64,000 nucleotides of DNA from an uncultured Oscillospiraceae bacterium (GTDB taxonomy: Bacteria > Bacillota > Clostridia > Oscillospirales > Oscillospiraceae), in the NCBI GenBank assembly GCA_944385415.1, contig CALWXC010000007.1:47645-111644 (forward strand), written 5' to 3'. The translations under genes and the position numbers were made by a program. A model generated the notes under the pieces. The model did no database searches. It worked only from the letters and a program-made list of their open reading frames with translations, and was not told where the DNA came from. Shown in pieces: positions 18,119 through 26,447 of this stretch; the stretch's first letter is position 1; each line of letters opens with the position of its first letter.

Positions 18119-18379
18119 TTACTTCGCCTTCTCGATGATTTCCACGAGTCTCCATCTCTTGTCCTTGGACAGGGGACGGCACTCCATCACCTTAACGGTA
18201 TCGCCGATGCCGCACTCGTTGTTCTCGTCGTGGGCCTTCAGCTTATACGTTCTCTTCATGATCTTCTTGTACAGCTTGTGCTGCACGCTGTCCTCAATGG
18301 CGACCACGATGGTCTTGTTCATCTTGTCAGAGACAACAGTACCGACCCTGGTCTTGCGGAAAGCTCTGATTTCTTCCAT
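18119..18379 (-). CDS. rpsQ: 30S ribosomal protein S17
   Basis: The 86-aa OB-fold protein contains [20 protein letters not shown] and [20 protein letters not shown]. It binds the 16S 5' domain. It lies between rpmC and rplN. Confidence 0.98.
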   Translation of the reverse strand: MEEIRAFRKTRVGTVVSDKMNKTIVVAIEDSVQHKLYKKIMKRTYKLKAHDENNECGIGDTVKVMECRPLSKDKRWRLVEIIEKAK

Positions 18380-18393
18380 GTTCGCTTACCTCC

Positions 18394-18597
18394 TTAGGCC
18401 TCGGGCCGAAGCGCCTTTTCGCGCAGAATAGTTTTGATGCGGGCAATGTCTTTCTTGACGCCGGCGATCTTCACGGGATTGTCCAGCTGGTTGGTAGCAT
18501 GCTGCATACGCAGGAAAAACAGGTCCTTTTTCAGCTCGGTGAGCTTCGCCTCCAGCTCGGCGGTGGACATATTGCGGATCTCATTTGCCTTCATCAT
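18394..18597 (-). CDS. rpmC: 50S ribosomal protein L29
   Basis: The 67-aa two-helix protein sits near the tunnel exit and docks SRP and trigger factor. It starts [19 protein letters not shown]. The ATG at 18597 overlaps the rplP stop as TAATG, which indicates translational coupling; the next ATG (18594) cannot be excluded. Confidence 0.96.
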   Translation of the reverse strand: MMKANEIRNMSTAELEAKLTELKKDLFFLRMQHATNQLDNPVKIAGVKKDIARIKTILREKALRPEA

Positions 18598-19031
18598 TAT
18601 TCACCACCATTTCCGGAAACAGTGTCTTCCCGTGCGATGATTCTGCACTTGATGGGAAGTTTGTGCATAGCCAGACGGAGGGCCTCACGGGCCACTTCCT
18701 CGGACACGCCGCCGATCTCGAACATGACCTTCTGGGCCTTGACGACGGCGACCCAGTACTCGGGGGCGCCCTTACCGGAACCCATACGAGTACCCAGTGC
18801 CTTGCTGGTCACGGGCTTGTCGGGGAAGATTTTGATCCAGACCTTGCCACCACGCTTGGTGTAACGGGTCATGGCGATACGGGCAGCCTCGATCTGGTTG
18901 CCGGTGATCCAGCCGGGCTCCAGGGCCTGGATGGCGAAGTCGCCGTAGGCGACCTTATTACCGCGGGTGGCCACGCCGGTCATGCGGCCTCTGTGGACTC
19001 TGCGGTATTTCACTCTCTTGGGCATCAGCAT
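18597..19031 (-). CDS. rplP: 50S ribosomal protein L16
   Basis: The 144-aa protein starts [19 protein letters not shown] and carries the conserved [17 protein letters not shown]. It organises tRNA binding at the A site. Its start overlaps the rpsC stop (TGATG), with GGAGG nine bases upstream. Confidence 0.98.
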   Translation of the reverse strand: MLMPKRVKYRRVHRGRMTGVATRGNKVAYGDFAIQALEPGWITGNQIEAARIAMTRYTKRGGKVWIKIFPDKPVTSKALGTRMGSGKGAPEYWVAVVKAQKVMFEIGGVSEEVAREALRLAMHKLPIKCRIIAREDTVSGNGGE

Positions 19032-19813
19032 CAGCGGTTACCTCCTTCGCGGCGACCAGCGTTGCGGCGCTCGCCGTTGTGATTGTTGCCATTGTAGGGT
19101 CTGCGGCCGTTGCGCTCGCCTCTGCGGCGGTCGCCGTCGCGGCGCTCGCGGCGGGCGGGCTCGGGGTTCTCGGTGCGGAGGGTGGAGTTCAGGACCTCGC
19201 CCTTGTAGATCCACACCTTGACGCCGATGCGGCCGTAGGTGGTAGCGGCCTCAGCGAAGCCGTAGTCGATGTCGGCGCGCAGGGTCTGCAGGGGGATGGT
19301 GCCCTCGTGATAGGACTCGCTGCGGGCGATTTCCGCGCCGCCCAGACGGCCGGAGCAGGCAACCTTGATGCCCTTGGCGCCCAGACGGGTGGCACGCTGC
19401 ATGGCCTGCTTCATGGCGCGGCGGAAGCTGATACGCTTCTCCAGCTGAGCGGCGATGTTCTCGGCCACCAGCTGAGCGTTCAGGTCGGGGCTGCGGACCT
19501 CGACGATGTTCAGAGCCACGCTCTTACCGATCATGCCCTCCACCAGCAGGCGCAGGCGCTCGATCTCGGTGCCGCCCTTGCCGATGACGACGCCGGGACG
19601 GGAGCAGTGGATGTTGATCTTGACCTTCTGCTGGTTGCGCTCGATCTCGATCTTGGCGATACCGGCAGCGTACAGGGTCTTCTTCAAATACTTGCGGATG
19701 TTGTAATCTTCAACGATCAGGTCGCCGACTTTATCGTCACGGGCGTACCAACGAGAGTCCCAATCCTTGATTACGCCGACGCGCAATCCGTGGGGATTAA
19801 CTTTCTGTCCCAT
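19031..19813 (-). CDS. rpsC: 30S ribosomal protein S3 with Arg/Gly/Asn-rich extension
   Basis: The 260-aa protein has an N-terminal KH type-2 domain (about 38-110; [13 protein letters not shown]) and the S3 C-terminal domain (about 120-210; [19 protein letters not shown]). It lines the mRNA entry channel. Beyond residue ~212 an extra ~48-residue low-complexity tail of Arg, Gly, Asn and Glu is present, longer than in many Firmicute S3 proteins. The tail is probably disordered and RNA-binding. Confidence 0.97.
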   Translation of the reverse strand: MGQKVNPHGLRVGVIKDWDSRWYARDDKVGDLIVEDYNIRKYLKKTLYAAGIAKIEIERNQQKVKINIHCSRPGVVIGKGGTEIERLRLLVEGMIGKSVALNIVEVRSPDLNAQLVAENIAAQLEKRISFRRAMKQAMQRATRLGAKGIKVACSGRLGGAEIARSESYHEGTIPLQTLRADIDYGFAEAATTYGRIGVKVWIYKGEVLNSTLRTENPEPARRERRDGDRRRGERNGRRPYNGNNHNGERRNAGRREGGNR

Positions 19814-19826
19814 AGCTACCTCCTGC

Positions 19827-20162
19827 TCAGTTCTTCTCGCTCACACCGATGGTGATGTGAGTGGTTCTCTTCAGAATGCGATTGAATCTACCCTGTGCTC
19901 TGGGCATACCGCGCTTGAGCGTGGGGCCGGGGTTGGCAACGGCGGTGGAGATATACAGGTTGGAGGCATCCATACCATTGTTGTTCTCCGCGTTGGCAAC
20001 GGCACTCTTGAGGAGCTTCAGAACGGGCTCACAGGCAGCCTTGGGAGTCTGCATCATGTATGCAGTGGCGGTCGCAACGTCCTTGCCGCGGATCATGTCG
20101 CAAACGATCTTGACCTTGCGGGGGGACATGCGAAGATACTTCAGATGTGCTTTCGCTTCCAT
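19827..20162 (-). CDS. rplV: 50S ribosomal protein L22
   Basis: The 111-aa protein lines the peptide exit tunnel through its beta-hairpin loop, here [20 protein letters not shown]. It starts [20 protein letters not shown]. Confidence 0.98.
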   Translation of the reverse strand: MEAKAHLKYLRMSPRKVKIVCDMIRGKDVATATAYMMQTPKAACEPVLKLLKSAVANAENNNGMDASNLYISTAVANPGPTLKRGMPRAQGRFNRILKRTTHITIGVSEKN

Positions 20163-20176
20163 TCTAGCGTTCCTCC

Positions 20177-20452
20177 TTACTTATTAGTGGTCTTGCTGCC
20201 GGCGTGACCCTTGAAGGTTCTGGTGGGCACGAACTCGCCCAGCTTGTGGCCGACCATATCCTCGGTGATATAGACGGGAACATGCTTGCGGCCGTCGTGG
20301 ACAGCGATGGTGTGACCGACAAAGGAGGGGAAAATCGTGGAGGCGCGGGACCAGGTCTTGAGAACCTTCTTGTCACCGGCCTTATTCAGCTCCTCGACGC
20401 GCTTGAAGAGCTCAGGCGCAACGAAAGGGCCCTTCTTGATGCTTCTGCTCAT
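20177..20452 (-). CDS. rpsS: 30S ribosomal protein S19
   Basis: The 91-aa head protein starts [20 protein letters not shown] and contains [19 protein letters not shown] and [16 protein letters not shown]. Standard position between rplB and rplV. Confidence 0.98.
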   Translation of the reverse strand: MSRSIKKGPFVAPELFKRVEELNKAGDKKVLKTWSRASTIFPSFVGHTIAVHDGRKHVPVYITEDMVGHKLGEFVPTRTFKGHAGSKTTNK

Positions 20453-20464
20453 TACTGTTCCTCC

Positions 20465-21301
20465 TTACTTCGCGTTTCTGCGCTTGACAATGAACTTGTC
20501 GGTGCGGTTCTTCTTCTTGCGGGTCTTCAGGCCCATAGCGGGCTTGCCCCAAGGAGTGACAGGACCGGGACGACCGACAGGGCTCTTGCCCTCACCACCA
20601 CCGTGGGGGTGATCGCAGGGGTTCATGACAGAGCCGCGAACGGTGGGACGGATACCCATGTGACGGGTACGGCCGGCCTTACCGAGGTGGATGTTCTCGT
20701 GGTCGATGTTGCCGACCTGGCCGATACAGGCGGTGCAGTTCATGCGAATGTAGCGAACTTCACCGGAGGGCATTCTGACCTGAGCCAGCTCGCCGTCCTT
20801 GGCCATGAGCTGAGCAGCGGTGCCGGCGGCACGAACCAGCTGGGCGCCGCGGCCGGGGTTCAGCTCGATGTTGTGGATGACGGTACCGACGGGGATGTTG
20901 GCGATGGGCAGGCAGTTGCCGGGCTTGATGTCGGCGCCGGCGGAAGCCAGAACCTTGTCACCGGCCTTGAGGCCCACGGGAGCCAGGATATAGCGCAGGG
21001 TGCCGTCCTCGTACTTGACCAGTGCGATGAAGGCGCTGCGGTTGGGATCGTACTCCAGGCGCTGAACGGTAGCGGGCATATCCACTTTGTCGCGCTTGAA
21101 GTCGATGATGCGGTACTTGCGCTTGTTGCCGCCGCCGCGATGACGGACGGTGATTCTGCCGTAGCTGTTGCGGCCGGAATGCTTTTTCAGGGTCTCGACC
21201 AGGCTGCGCTCGGGCTTCGCCTTTTTGTCAACGCCATCGAAAGCGGAAACGGTCATGTTTCTTCTGGACGGCGTATACGGCTTAAAAGATTTAATCGCCA
21301 T
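20465..21301 (-). CDS. rplB: 50S ribosomal protein L2
   Basis: The 278-aa protein is needed for peptidyl transferase assembly and subunit joining. It has [16 protein letters not shown] at the N terminus, an OB-fold then an SH3-like domain, and the conserved [20 protein letters not shown] loop with the key His near the active site. Confidence 0.98.
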   Translation of the reverse strand: MAIKSFKPYTPSRRNMTVSAFDGVDKKAKPERSLVETLKKHSGRNSYGRITVRHRGGGNKRKYRIIDFKRDKVDMPATVQRLEYDPNRSAFIALVKYEDGTLRYILAPVGLKAGDKVLASAGADIKPGNCLPIANIPVGTVIHNIELNPGRGAQLVRAAGTAAQLMAKDGELAQVRMPSGEVRYIRMNCTACIGQVGNIDHENIHLGKAGRTRHMGIRPTVRGSVMNPCDHPHGGGEGKSPVGRPGPVTPWGKPAMGLKTRKKKNRTDKFIVKRRNAK

Positions 21302-21330
21302 TTTGCGTTACACTCCTTTTGAGAAATCTC

Positions 21331-21627
21331 TTAGACCATGCCTTCGAAGAACTCGATGGTCTTGGAATCGGCGGTCAGCTTGACCATAGCCTTTTTCCAG
21401 CTGGCGCGGCGGCCCACAGGGTAAGCGCCGGTGCGCTTCTTCTTGCCGTCCATGTTGATGGTGTTGACCTTCTCAACCTTGACGCCGAAGATTTCCTCGA
21501 CAGCCTTGGCGATTTCGATCTTGTTGGCGTCGGGGGCAACCTGGAAAACGTACTTCTTAAAAGCAGTGTCCTCCATGGACTGTTCGGTGATGATGGGCTT
21601 GATCACGATATCGTAAGCGGTCTTCAT
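21331..21627 (-). CDS. rplW: 50S ribosomal protein L23
   Basis: The 98-aa tunnel-exit protein docks trigger factor and SRP. It contains DIVIKPIITEQSMEDTAFKK and VNTINMDGKKKRTGAYPVGR. Its ATG overlaps the rplD stop as TAATG. Confidence 0.98.
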   Translation of the reverse strand: MKTAYDIVIKPIITEQSMEDTAFKKYVFQVAPDANKIEIAKAVEEIFGVKVEKVNTINMDGKKKRTGAYPVGRRASWKKAMVKLTADSKTIEFFEGMV

Positions 21628-22250
21628 TATGCGAACACCTCCTCAATCTTGGCCAGGGCAGCCTGATCGACAATGAACTTCTTGGCGTTCAGGATGTCGT
21701 AAACGTTGATGACAGAGGCGAAAGTGGTGGAGACGCCGGGGATGTTGCGGGCGCTCTTGATCACCAGCTCGTCGGCCTCGGCGGTGACGACGAGAGCCTT
21801 GCAGTCGGCGTCAACAGCCTTCAGGAACTTCTTGAACGCGGCGGTCTTGGGGGCGTCCATCTTGATGGCGTCGATGACCACGATGTTGCCCTCGGCGGCC
21901 TTGGCGCTGAGGACGGACTTCATAGCCAGTCTCTTGACCTTCTTGTTCAGGGTGTAGCTGTAATCGCGGGGCTTGGGGGCGAAGACGACGCCGCCGTGGG
22001 TCCACTGGGGCGCACGGGTGCTGCCCTGACGGGCGCGGCCGGTGCCCTTCTGTCTCCAGGGCTTGATGCCGCCGCCGGAAACCTCGGCGCGGGTGAGGGC
22101 GCTCTGGGTGCCCTGACGGCAGTTGGCCAGGTGATTCTTCACAACGTCGTGCACAACGGACTCGTTGGGCTCGATGCCGAAGATGGCGTCACTCAGAGTG
22201 ACCTCGCCGACCTGGTTGCCGGCCATGTTCAAAACTTTAACGTTAGGCAT
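21627..22250 (-). CDS. rplD: 50S ribosomal protein L4
   Basis: The 207-aa protein has a globular domain and an extended tunnel loop containing RQKGTGRARQGSTRAPQWTH. In enterobacteria L4 is the autoregulator of the S10 operon; whether it acts on the leader upstream of rpsJ here is unknown. Confidence 0.98.
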   Translation of the reverse strand: MPNVKVLNMAGNQVGEVTLSDAIFGIEPNESVVHDVVKNHLANCRQGTQSALTRAEVSGGGIKPWRQKGTGRARQGSTRAPQWTHGGVVFAPKPRDYSYTLNKKVKRLAMKSVLSAKAAEGNIVVIDAIKMDAPKTAAFKKFLKAVDADCKALVVTAEADELVIKSARNIPGVSTTFASVINVYDILNAKKFIVDQAALAKIEEVFA

Positions 22251-22269
22251 TTAAAGCACTCTCCTTTCC

Positions 22270-22989
22270 TTAGCCTCTGGCGGAAGCCTTCTGCGGGTTA
22301 CGACCGGAAGCCTTCTGCGGGTTCTTGCTGATGTCAGCGCCGGCCTGCTTGACCTTGTTGTTCTTGACCGTGCTCTTCACATAGACAAGACCGCCCTTGG
22401 GGCCGGGGATGGCGCCGCGGACAACGATCATGCCCAGCTCGGCGTCCACCTTGACCACGTCCAGGTTCTGGACGGTGACCTGCTCGACACCCATCTGACC
22501 GGCGCCGATATGGCCCTTGAAGATGCGGGAAGGAGTAGAGGTGGAACCCATGGAACCGGCGTGACGGTGAACAGGACCGCCGCCGTGGGTGGTGGGAGTA
22601 CGCTGAGCGCCGTGGCGCTTGATGGCGCCCTGGTAGCCGTGGCCCTTGGAAACGCCGGTCACGTCGACCTTGTCGCCGGTGGCGAAGGTGTCAGCCTTGA
22701 TGACGTCGCCGACGTTCAGTTCGGCAGCGTTGTTCAGCTTGAACTCCTTCAGGTGCTTCATCATGGCCAGCTCACCCTTTTTCAGGTGGCCGATTTCGGG
22801 CTTGGACAGCTTGGACTCCTTGACTTCCTCGTAGCCCAGCTGGACAGCGACGTAGCCGTCTTTCTCCTCAGTCTTCTTCTGAGCGACGACGCAGGGGCCG
22901 GCAGCGATAACGGTAACCGGGATGGCCTTGCCGCTCTCATCGAAGATCTGGGTCATGCCCACTTTTTTGCCGATGATTGCTTTCTGCAT
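22270..22989 (-). CDS. rplC: 50S ribosomal protein L3 with duplicated C-terminal tail
   Basis: The 239-aa protein helps organise the peptidyl transferase centre. It begins with IIGKKVGMTQIFDESGKAIP and has the long finger HGAQRTPTTHGGGPVHRHAG. After the normal end there is a basic extension in which NPQKASGR and NPQKASAR repeat in tandem; the matching bases (around 22277-22325) are also a direct repeat, so the tail probably grew by slippage. A 123-bp gap separates it from rpsJ. Confidence 0.96.
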   Translation of the reverse strand: MQKAIIGKKVGMTQIFDESGKAIPVTVIAAGPCVVAQKKTEEKDGYVAVQLGYEEVKESKLSKPEIGHLKKGELAMMKHLKEFKLNNAAELNVGDVIKADTFATGDKVDVTGVSKGHGYQGAIKRHGAQRTPTTHGGGPVHRHAGSMGSTSTPSRIFKGHIGAGQMGVEQVTVQNLDVVKVDAELGMIVVRGAIPGPKGGLVYVKSTVKNNKVKQAGADISKNPQKASGRNPQKASARG

Positions 22990-23112
22990 TAGTGTTTCCT
23001 CCTATTTAAGGTTATTGGTTGATTCCGAAGCCATTGGACTGCCTTGGAACCAACATGACCCGTCCGTCCATTTTGACGGACCGTGGCGGGCAGCTATAAT
23101 ATATACTGTATA

Positions 23113-23424
23113 TTACAGCTTTATCTCAATCTCGACACCGGCCGGCAGGTCCAGGCTCATGAGGGCCTCGACGGTCTTCTGGCTGGGATCGAGGATATCG
23201 ATCAGACGCTTGTGGGTTCTGCGCTCGAACTGCTCACGGCTGTCCTTGTACTTGTGTACAGCGCGCAGGATGGTGACAACTTCCTTCTTGGTGGGCAGGG
23301 GGATGGGGCCGGAGACAGCGGCGCCGTTGCGCTTGGCAGTCTCGACGATCTTCTCTGCACTGGAGTCGATGAGCTGATGATCGTAAGCCTTGAGGCGAAT
23401 GCGGATCATTTTCTGGTTTGCCAT
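23113..23424 (-). CDS. rpsJ: 30S ribosomal protein S10 / NusE
   Basis: The 103-aa protein works in the 30S head and, as NusE, in transcription antitermination. It has [20 protein letters not shown] and [20 protein letters not shown]. It is the first gene of the ribosomal operon. The str genes (rpsL, rpsG, fusA, tuf) that often precede it are not in this window. Confidence 0.98.
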   Translation of the reverse strand: MANQKMIRIRLKAYDHQLIDSSAEKIVETAKRNGAAVSGPIPLPTKKEVVTILRAVHKYKDSREQFERRTHKRLIDILDPSQKTVEALMSLDLPAGVEIEIKL

Positions 23425-23526
23425 AATTACTTGTTTCCTCCTTGAAACGTACTCAGTGTTCGTTGAGCCTGGGTACGGACGAGAATCTCTTATACGCTAA
23501 GCCGTGCGTATCATTCCGAGCGCATG

Positions 23527-23549
23527 AAAAAAGCCGACGAACGCCGGCT
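23527..23549 (-). terminator. Attenuator-like hairpin in the S10 operon leader
   Basis: On the minus strand an eight-bp GC-rich stem (23532-23539 with 23542-23549) is followed by six T residues, about 100 bases upstream of the rpsJ start and inside the transcribed leader. A terminator there implies conditional readthrough. Confidence 0.65.
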
Positions 23550-23689
23550 GCCCATGATCGGCGATATACGCTGTATCATGAGGTTCTCAGCCGCCCGATG
23601 ACCGGACATACTCCGCGGAAGTTACCGTCCAGGACGCAATCTCCCACTTCATCGCATACTGCACCGGCCTTTCGACCGCGTGCCCACTC

Positions 23690-23718
23690 ATAATACACGG
23701 TATCACCAACAATGTCAA
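23690..23718 (-). promoter_or_regulatory. Sigma-A promoter of the ribosomal operon
   Basis: The minus strand has consensus TTGACA (23713-23718), a 17-bp spacer and TATTAT (23690-23695). The predicted leader before rpsJ is about 260 nt. Confidence 0.9.
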
Positions 23719-23826
23719 GAGTTTTTCATAAAAAACTTACAAAATTTTTTCTGTATTTTCGTTGATTTGGCAGTTTACCGCGTTGCACCGCTCCCCTGCC
23801 GGTTTTGCATGCCATATATTATAATG

Positions 23827-24158
23827 TAGGGCGGGGACTTGCACCCGCCGCCGGTACGGGTTCCCGGAATGCACCGGTCATCGACACCCCCACTGCACGG
23901 ACTGCCCTGCGTGGTTTGCGGGACGCATTCAGTATCGTACACCGTGCGATAAGGCCGCCGTCCGCCACCCGCTGACGGGGTGGGGACGACGGCCTTCGGC
24001 TTTGCCGGGGATTGCGCCATCTGCGGATGGCGCTTTGGGACGCTGGGGCGTTTCGCGCCGTGCACGGCGCGGGTGTTTCGCCCGCTGCAGCGGGCGACCG
24101 GTGCTTTGCCCCTGGACCCCAGAATTTTTTCGAGAAAAAATTCAGTAAAAGCTTTTAT
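23827..24158. repeat. Intergenic hairpin element B
   Basis: This occupies the gene-free stretch between the S10 promoter and proS. It starts around GTAGGGCGGGGACTT and contains the GGCCGCC... GGCGGCC, GCCATCTGCGGATGGCGC, CGCGCCGTGCACGGCGCG and CGCCCGCTGCAGCGGGCG hairpins. It ends with GAATTTTTTC-GA-GAAAAAATTC and AGTAAAAGCTTTTAT, the same variant end as element A. Confidence 0.85.
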
Positions 24159-24188
24159 CGTTTTTGCTGCGTGTCATTCAGTGCGCCT

Positions 24189-24349
24189 GGACTGACCGGC
24201 GCACGTTGGCAAGAGCGGTCGGCGAGGAATGTTGCGTCAAGGCAAGGTGTGGATTCGCAGCCATACTGGATGTATGGCAAGAAGCCGCAGCGAAGCCTTG
24301 GCGCAACAGGCCCGGCGAGCGCCGCAGACACACGGGCGTCGGGCAGTCC
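24189..24349 (+). ncRNA. Structured 161-nt module, copy 1 (candidate RNA)
   Basis: The + strand folds into a rod of six helices: P0 24189-24194/24344-24349, P1 24196-24202/24336-24342, P2 24215-24221/24316-24322 (one G-G mismatch), P3 24231-24242/24296-24307, P4 24248-24252/24285-24289, P5 24261-24266/24272-24277. The internal loops TTGGCAAGA, GGCGAGGAA, GGCCCGG, AGACACA and the TGGAT end loop are shared with the copies at 27717 and 55171, while helix sequences differ. It ends 4 bp before the proS stop codon and runs opposite to proS. No promoter was seen. An alternative, a short ORF read through it, is discussed under the findings. Confidence 0.6.
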
Positions 24350-24353
24350 TAAA

Positions 24354-25790
24354 TTAGTAAGCCACGCCCCAATAAATCATCTTATCGGCCTTCTTACCGC
24401 AGCAGACGCAAGTCTCGCCCACCTTTTCCTGGTGCAGCGGCATGCAGCGGGACGTGACGCCCACTTCTTCCTTCATTTTCAATTCGCATTCCAGATCGCC
24501 GCACCACATGGTCCGGGCAAAACCGCCCTCGTTCTGCATAAACTCCTTGACCTCGTCCATGGTCTGGCAAGTCTTGGTATGCTCCTCCAGATTCTTCTTG
24601 GCGCGGGCATACATACCGTCATGCACAGCGTCCAGCAGCTTGGCAACCTGCTCCTCCAGCTCCGTCAGCGGAACGAAGACCTTCTCGCCGCTGTCGCGGC
24701 GGCAGATGCAGCACTGGCCCTTTTCCATATCCTTGGGGCCGATCTCCACCCGCAGCGGCACGCCCTTCATTTCATATTCGGCGGCCTTCCAGCCCATGGA
24801 CTGGTCGGAATCGTCCATCTTGGCCCGGACGCCGGCAGCCTTCAAACGGTTCAGCAGGTCGGTGGCGGCGTCCAACACGCCCTCCTTGTGCTGGGCCACA
24901 GGAATCACGATGGCCTGCACCGGCGCAATGCGGGGAGGCAGCACCAGACCGTTGTTGTCGCCGTGGGTCATGATGATGCCGCCGATGAGACGGGTGGATA
25001 CGCCCCAGGAGGTCTGGAACGGATTGTGCAGCTTGTTGTCCTTGCCCGTAAAGGTAATGTCAAAGGCCTTGGCGAAGCCGTCGCCGAAGAAATGGCTGGT
25101 GCCGCCCTGCAACGCCTTGCGGTCATGCATCATACACTCCACGGTGTAGGTGGCTTCCGCGCCGGAGAATTTCTCCTTATCGGTCTTCTTGCCCTTGACC
25201 ACGGGCATGGCCAGCACGTTCTCCATGAAATCGGCGTAGATGTTCAGCATCTGCTCCGTCTCGGCAATGGCTTCCTCGGCGGTGGCGTGCATGGTGTGGC
25301 CCTCCTGCCACAGGAATTCCCGGTGGCGCAGGAAGGGGCGGCTGGTCTTCTCCCAGCGGAGGACGCTGCACCACTGGTTGTACAGCTTGGGCAGGTCTCT
25401 CCAGGAGTGGATGACGTTGGCGTAGTGCTCACAGAACAGGGTTTCGGAGGTGGGGCGGATGCAGTACCGCTCCTCCAGCTTGTCGCTGCCGCCGTAGGTG
25501 ACCCAGGCGCATTCGGGGGCGAAGCCCTCCACGTGGTCCTTCTCCCGCTGGAGCAGGGACTCGGGAATCAGCATGGGCAGGTAGACGTTTTCGTGGCCCG
25601 TCTCCTTGAAACGCTCGTCCAGACCCTTCTGGATATTCTCCCAGATGGCGTAGCCATAGGGGCGGTAGATGAACATACCCTTGATGGAGGAATAATCAAT
25701 GAGCTCTGCCTTTTTGCACACGTCGGTGTACCACTGGGCAAAGTCCACCTCCATATCGGTGATCTGTTCGACTTTTTTCTCTTTGGCCAT
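24354..25790 (-). CDS. proS: Prolyl-tRNA synthetase, archaeal/eukaryote-like type
   Basis: The 478-aa class II synthetase charges tRNA-Pro. Motif 2/3 regions include [20 protein letters not shown], the W-rich [20 protein letters not shown] and [16 protein letters not shown]. An anticodon-binding domain and the C-terminal zinc-like domain ([20 protein letters not shown], ending in Tyr) mark the short archaeal-type enzyme that lacks the bacterial editing insertion. The start at 25790 is the first Met in frame ([20 protein letters not shown]). Confidence 0.97.
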   Translation of the reverse strand: MAKEKKVEQITDMEVDFAQWYTDVCKKAELIDYSSIKGMFIYRPYGYAIWENIQKGLDERFKETGHENVYLPMLIPESLLQREKDHVEGFAPECAWVTYGGSDKLEERYCIRPTSETLFCEHYANVIHSWRDLPKLYNQWCSVLRWEKTSRPFLRHREFLWQEGHTMHATAEEAIAETEQMLNIYADFMENVLAMPVVKGKKTDKEKFSGAEATYTVECMMHDRKALQGGTSHFFGDGFAKAFDITFTGKDNKLHNPFQTSWGVSTRLIGGIIMTHGDNNGLVLPPRIAPVQAIVIPVAQHKEGVLDAATDLLNRLKAAGVRAKMDDSDQSMGWKAAEYEMKGVPLRVEIGPKDMEKGQCCICRRDSGEKVFVPLTELEEQVAKLLDAVHDGMYARAKKNLEEHTKTCQTMDEVKEFMQNEGGFARTMWCGDLECELKMKEEVGVTSRCMPLHQEKVGETCVCCGKKADKMIYWGVAY

Positions 25791-25849
25791 GGTGTAACTT
25801 CCATCCTTTCGGGGAAAAGGCCCCGGTATTTTTCAAATCAGTGTTTACT

Positions 25850-25855
25850 ATTATA
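25850..25855 (-). promoter_or_regulatory. Possible extended -10 promoter of proS
   Basis: The minus strand reads TGTTATAAT (an extended -10) about 60 bp before the proS start codon. A TTGACA lies only 7 bp upstream of the -10, too near to be its -35. Confidence 0.45.
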
Positions 25856-25911
25856 ACACGTCTGTCAATCCCTGCATAGGATAAACTACCATTTTTGCAG
25901 GAGGTAGCGCC

Positions 25912-26208
25912 ATGGGAAGCGAGCTGCATTTTTACATCCACATGAAGCCCGGAGAACGGGTGGAGACGGACCTGACCCTGCCGCCGGACAGCGGAGCCAT
26001 TCTCACCGGCGTGGTGCGGCGGGCCGACGGACGTCCAGCGTCCGACGCGGTGGTTCTGGCCCTGGACGGAGAGACGGGGGAACCCCGCTGTCACTGTGTC
26101 ACAAACTGGGATGGCCGGTATGTGCTGGGGCCCCTGTCCCCTGCCCTCTATGAATTGATTGTTCACGACGGCAGCGCCCCGGTCCGCACCGTGGACCTGA
26201 CCCTTTGA
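25912..26208 (+). CDS. Carboxypeptidase-regulatory-like (beta-sandwich) domain protein
   Basis: The 98-aa protein has the pattern GAILTGVVRRADGRPASDAV, then VTNWDGRYVLGPLSPALYEL, which fits the small Ig-like carboxypeptidase regulatory or prealbumin-like fold (about 28-98). There is no signal peptide, so it is probably cytoplasmic or part of a structure such as the spore. It starts at the ATG after GCAGGAGG. The next gene follows after 12 bp. Specific function unknown. Confidence 0.6.
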   Translation: MGSELHFYIHMKPGERVETDLTLPPDSGAILTGVVRRADGRPASDAVVLALDGETGEPRCHCVTNWDGRYVLGPLSPALYELIVHDGSAPVRTVDLTL

Positions 26209-26220
26209 AGGGAGGATGTT

Positions 26221-26388
26221 ATGGAACCATATACCATTGTACTGGACCCGACGGCGGCGGCTTTTTATGAACAGGTGGCCGTCTGGACGGGGCGCAGCGT
26301 AGAGCAGGTCCTGGCCGATGCGCTGTTTAAGCTGGCCGGGGAGCTGTCTCTGGAGGCGCTGCACCGGAAAAACACGCCGGGCGGTTGA
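26221..26388 (+). CDS. Small protein of unknown function (55 aa)
   Basis: The frame encodes MEPYTIVLDPTAAAFYEQVA to HRKNTPGG, preceded by GGGAGG at 5-base spacing. It is mostly helical and acidic. The segment AVWTGRSVEQVLADALFKLA looks like the helix-turn of ribbon-helix-helix or CopG-like accessory proteins, but the similarity is too weak to assign. It lies 12 bp after the 98-aa gene, so they are probably co-transcribed. Its stop codon overlaps the -35 box of the next promoter. Confidence 0.6.
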   Translation: MEPYTIVLDPTAAAFYEQVAVWTGRSVEQVLADALFKLAGELSLEALHRKNTPGG

Positions 26389-26424
26389 GTTCCCCCAAGG
26401 AATTTGGTATACTATACGGTATAG
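26385..26424 (+). promoter_or_regulatory. Promoter and palindromic operator of serine dehydratase
   Basis: TTGAGT (26385-26390), a 17-bp spacer and TATACT (26408-26413, with extended TGG) form a good sigma-A promoter. A perfect interrupted palindrome CTATAC-G-GTATAG (26412-26424) overlaps the -10 and the start-site region, in the position for a repressor. Confidence 0.75.
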
Positions 26425-26447
26425 CTTATACGAAGGGAACGAGCGAT

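Noticed and set aside
24166..24352. Group II intron or IS200/IS605-type RNA as the identity of the 161-nt module
   Set aside because: No domain V-like AGC/GUUC hairpin, no reverse transcriptase, and no TnpB/IscB gene is nearby. A full search is still needed to exclude distant relatives.
25855..25875. TTGACA near the proS start as its -35 box
   Set aside because: It is only 7 bp from the TATAAT, far from the 16-18 bp needed.
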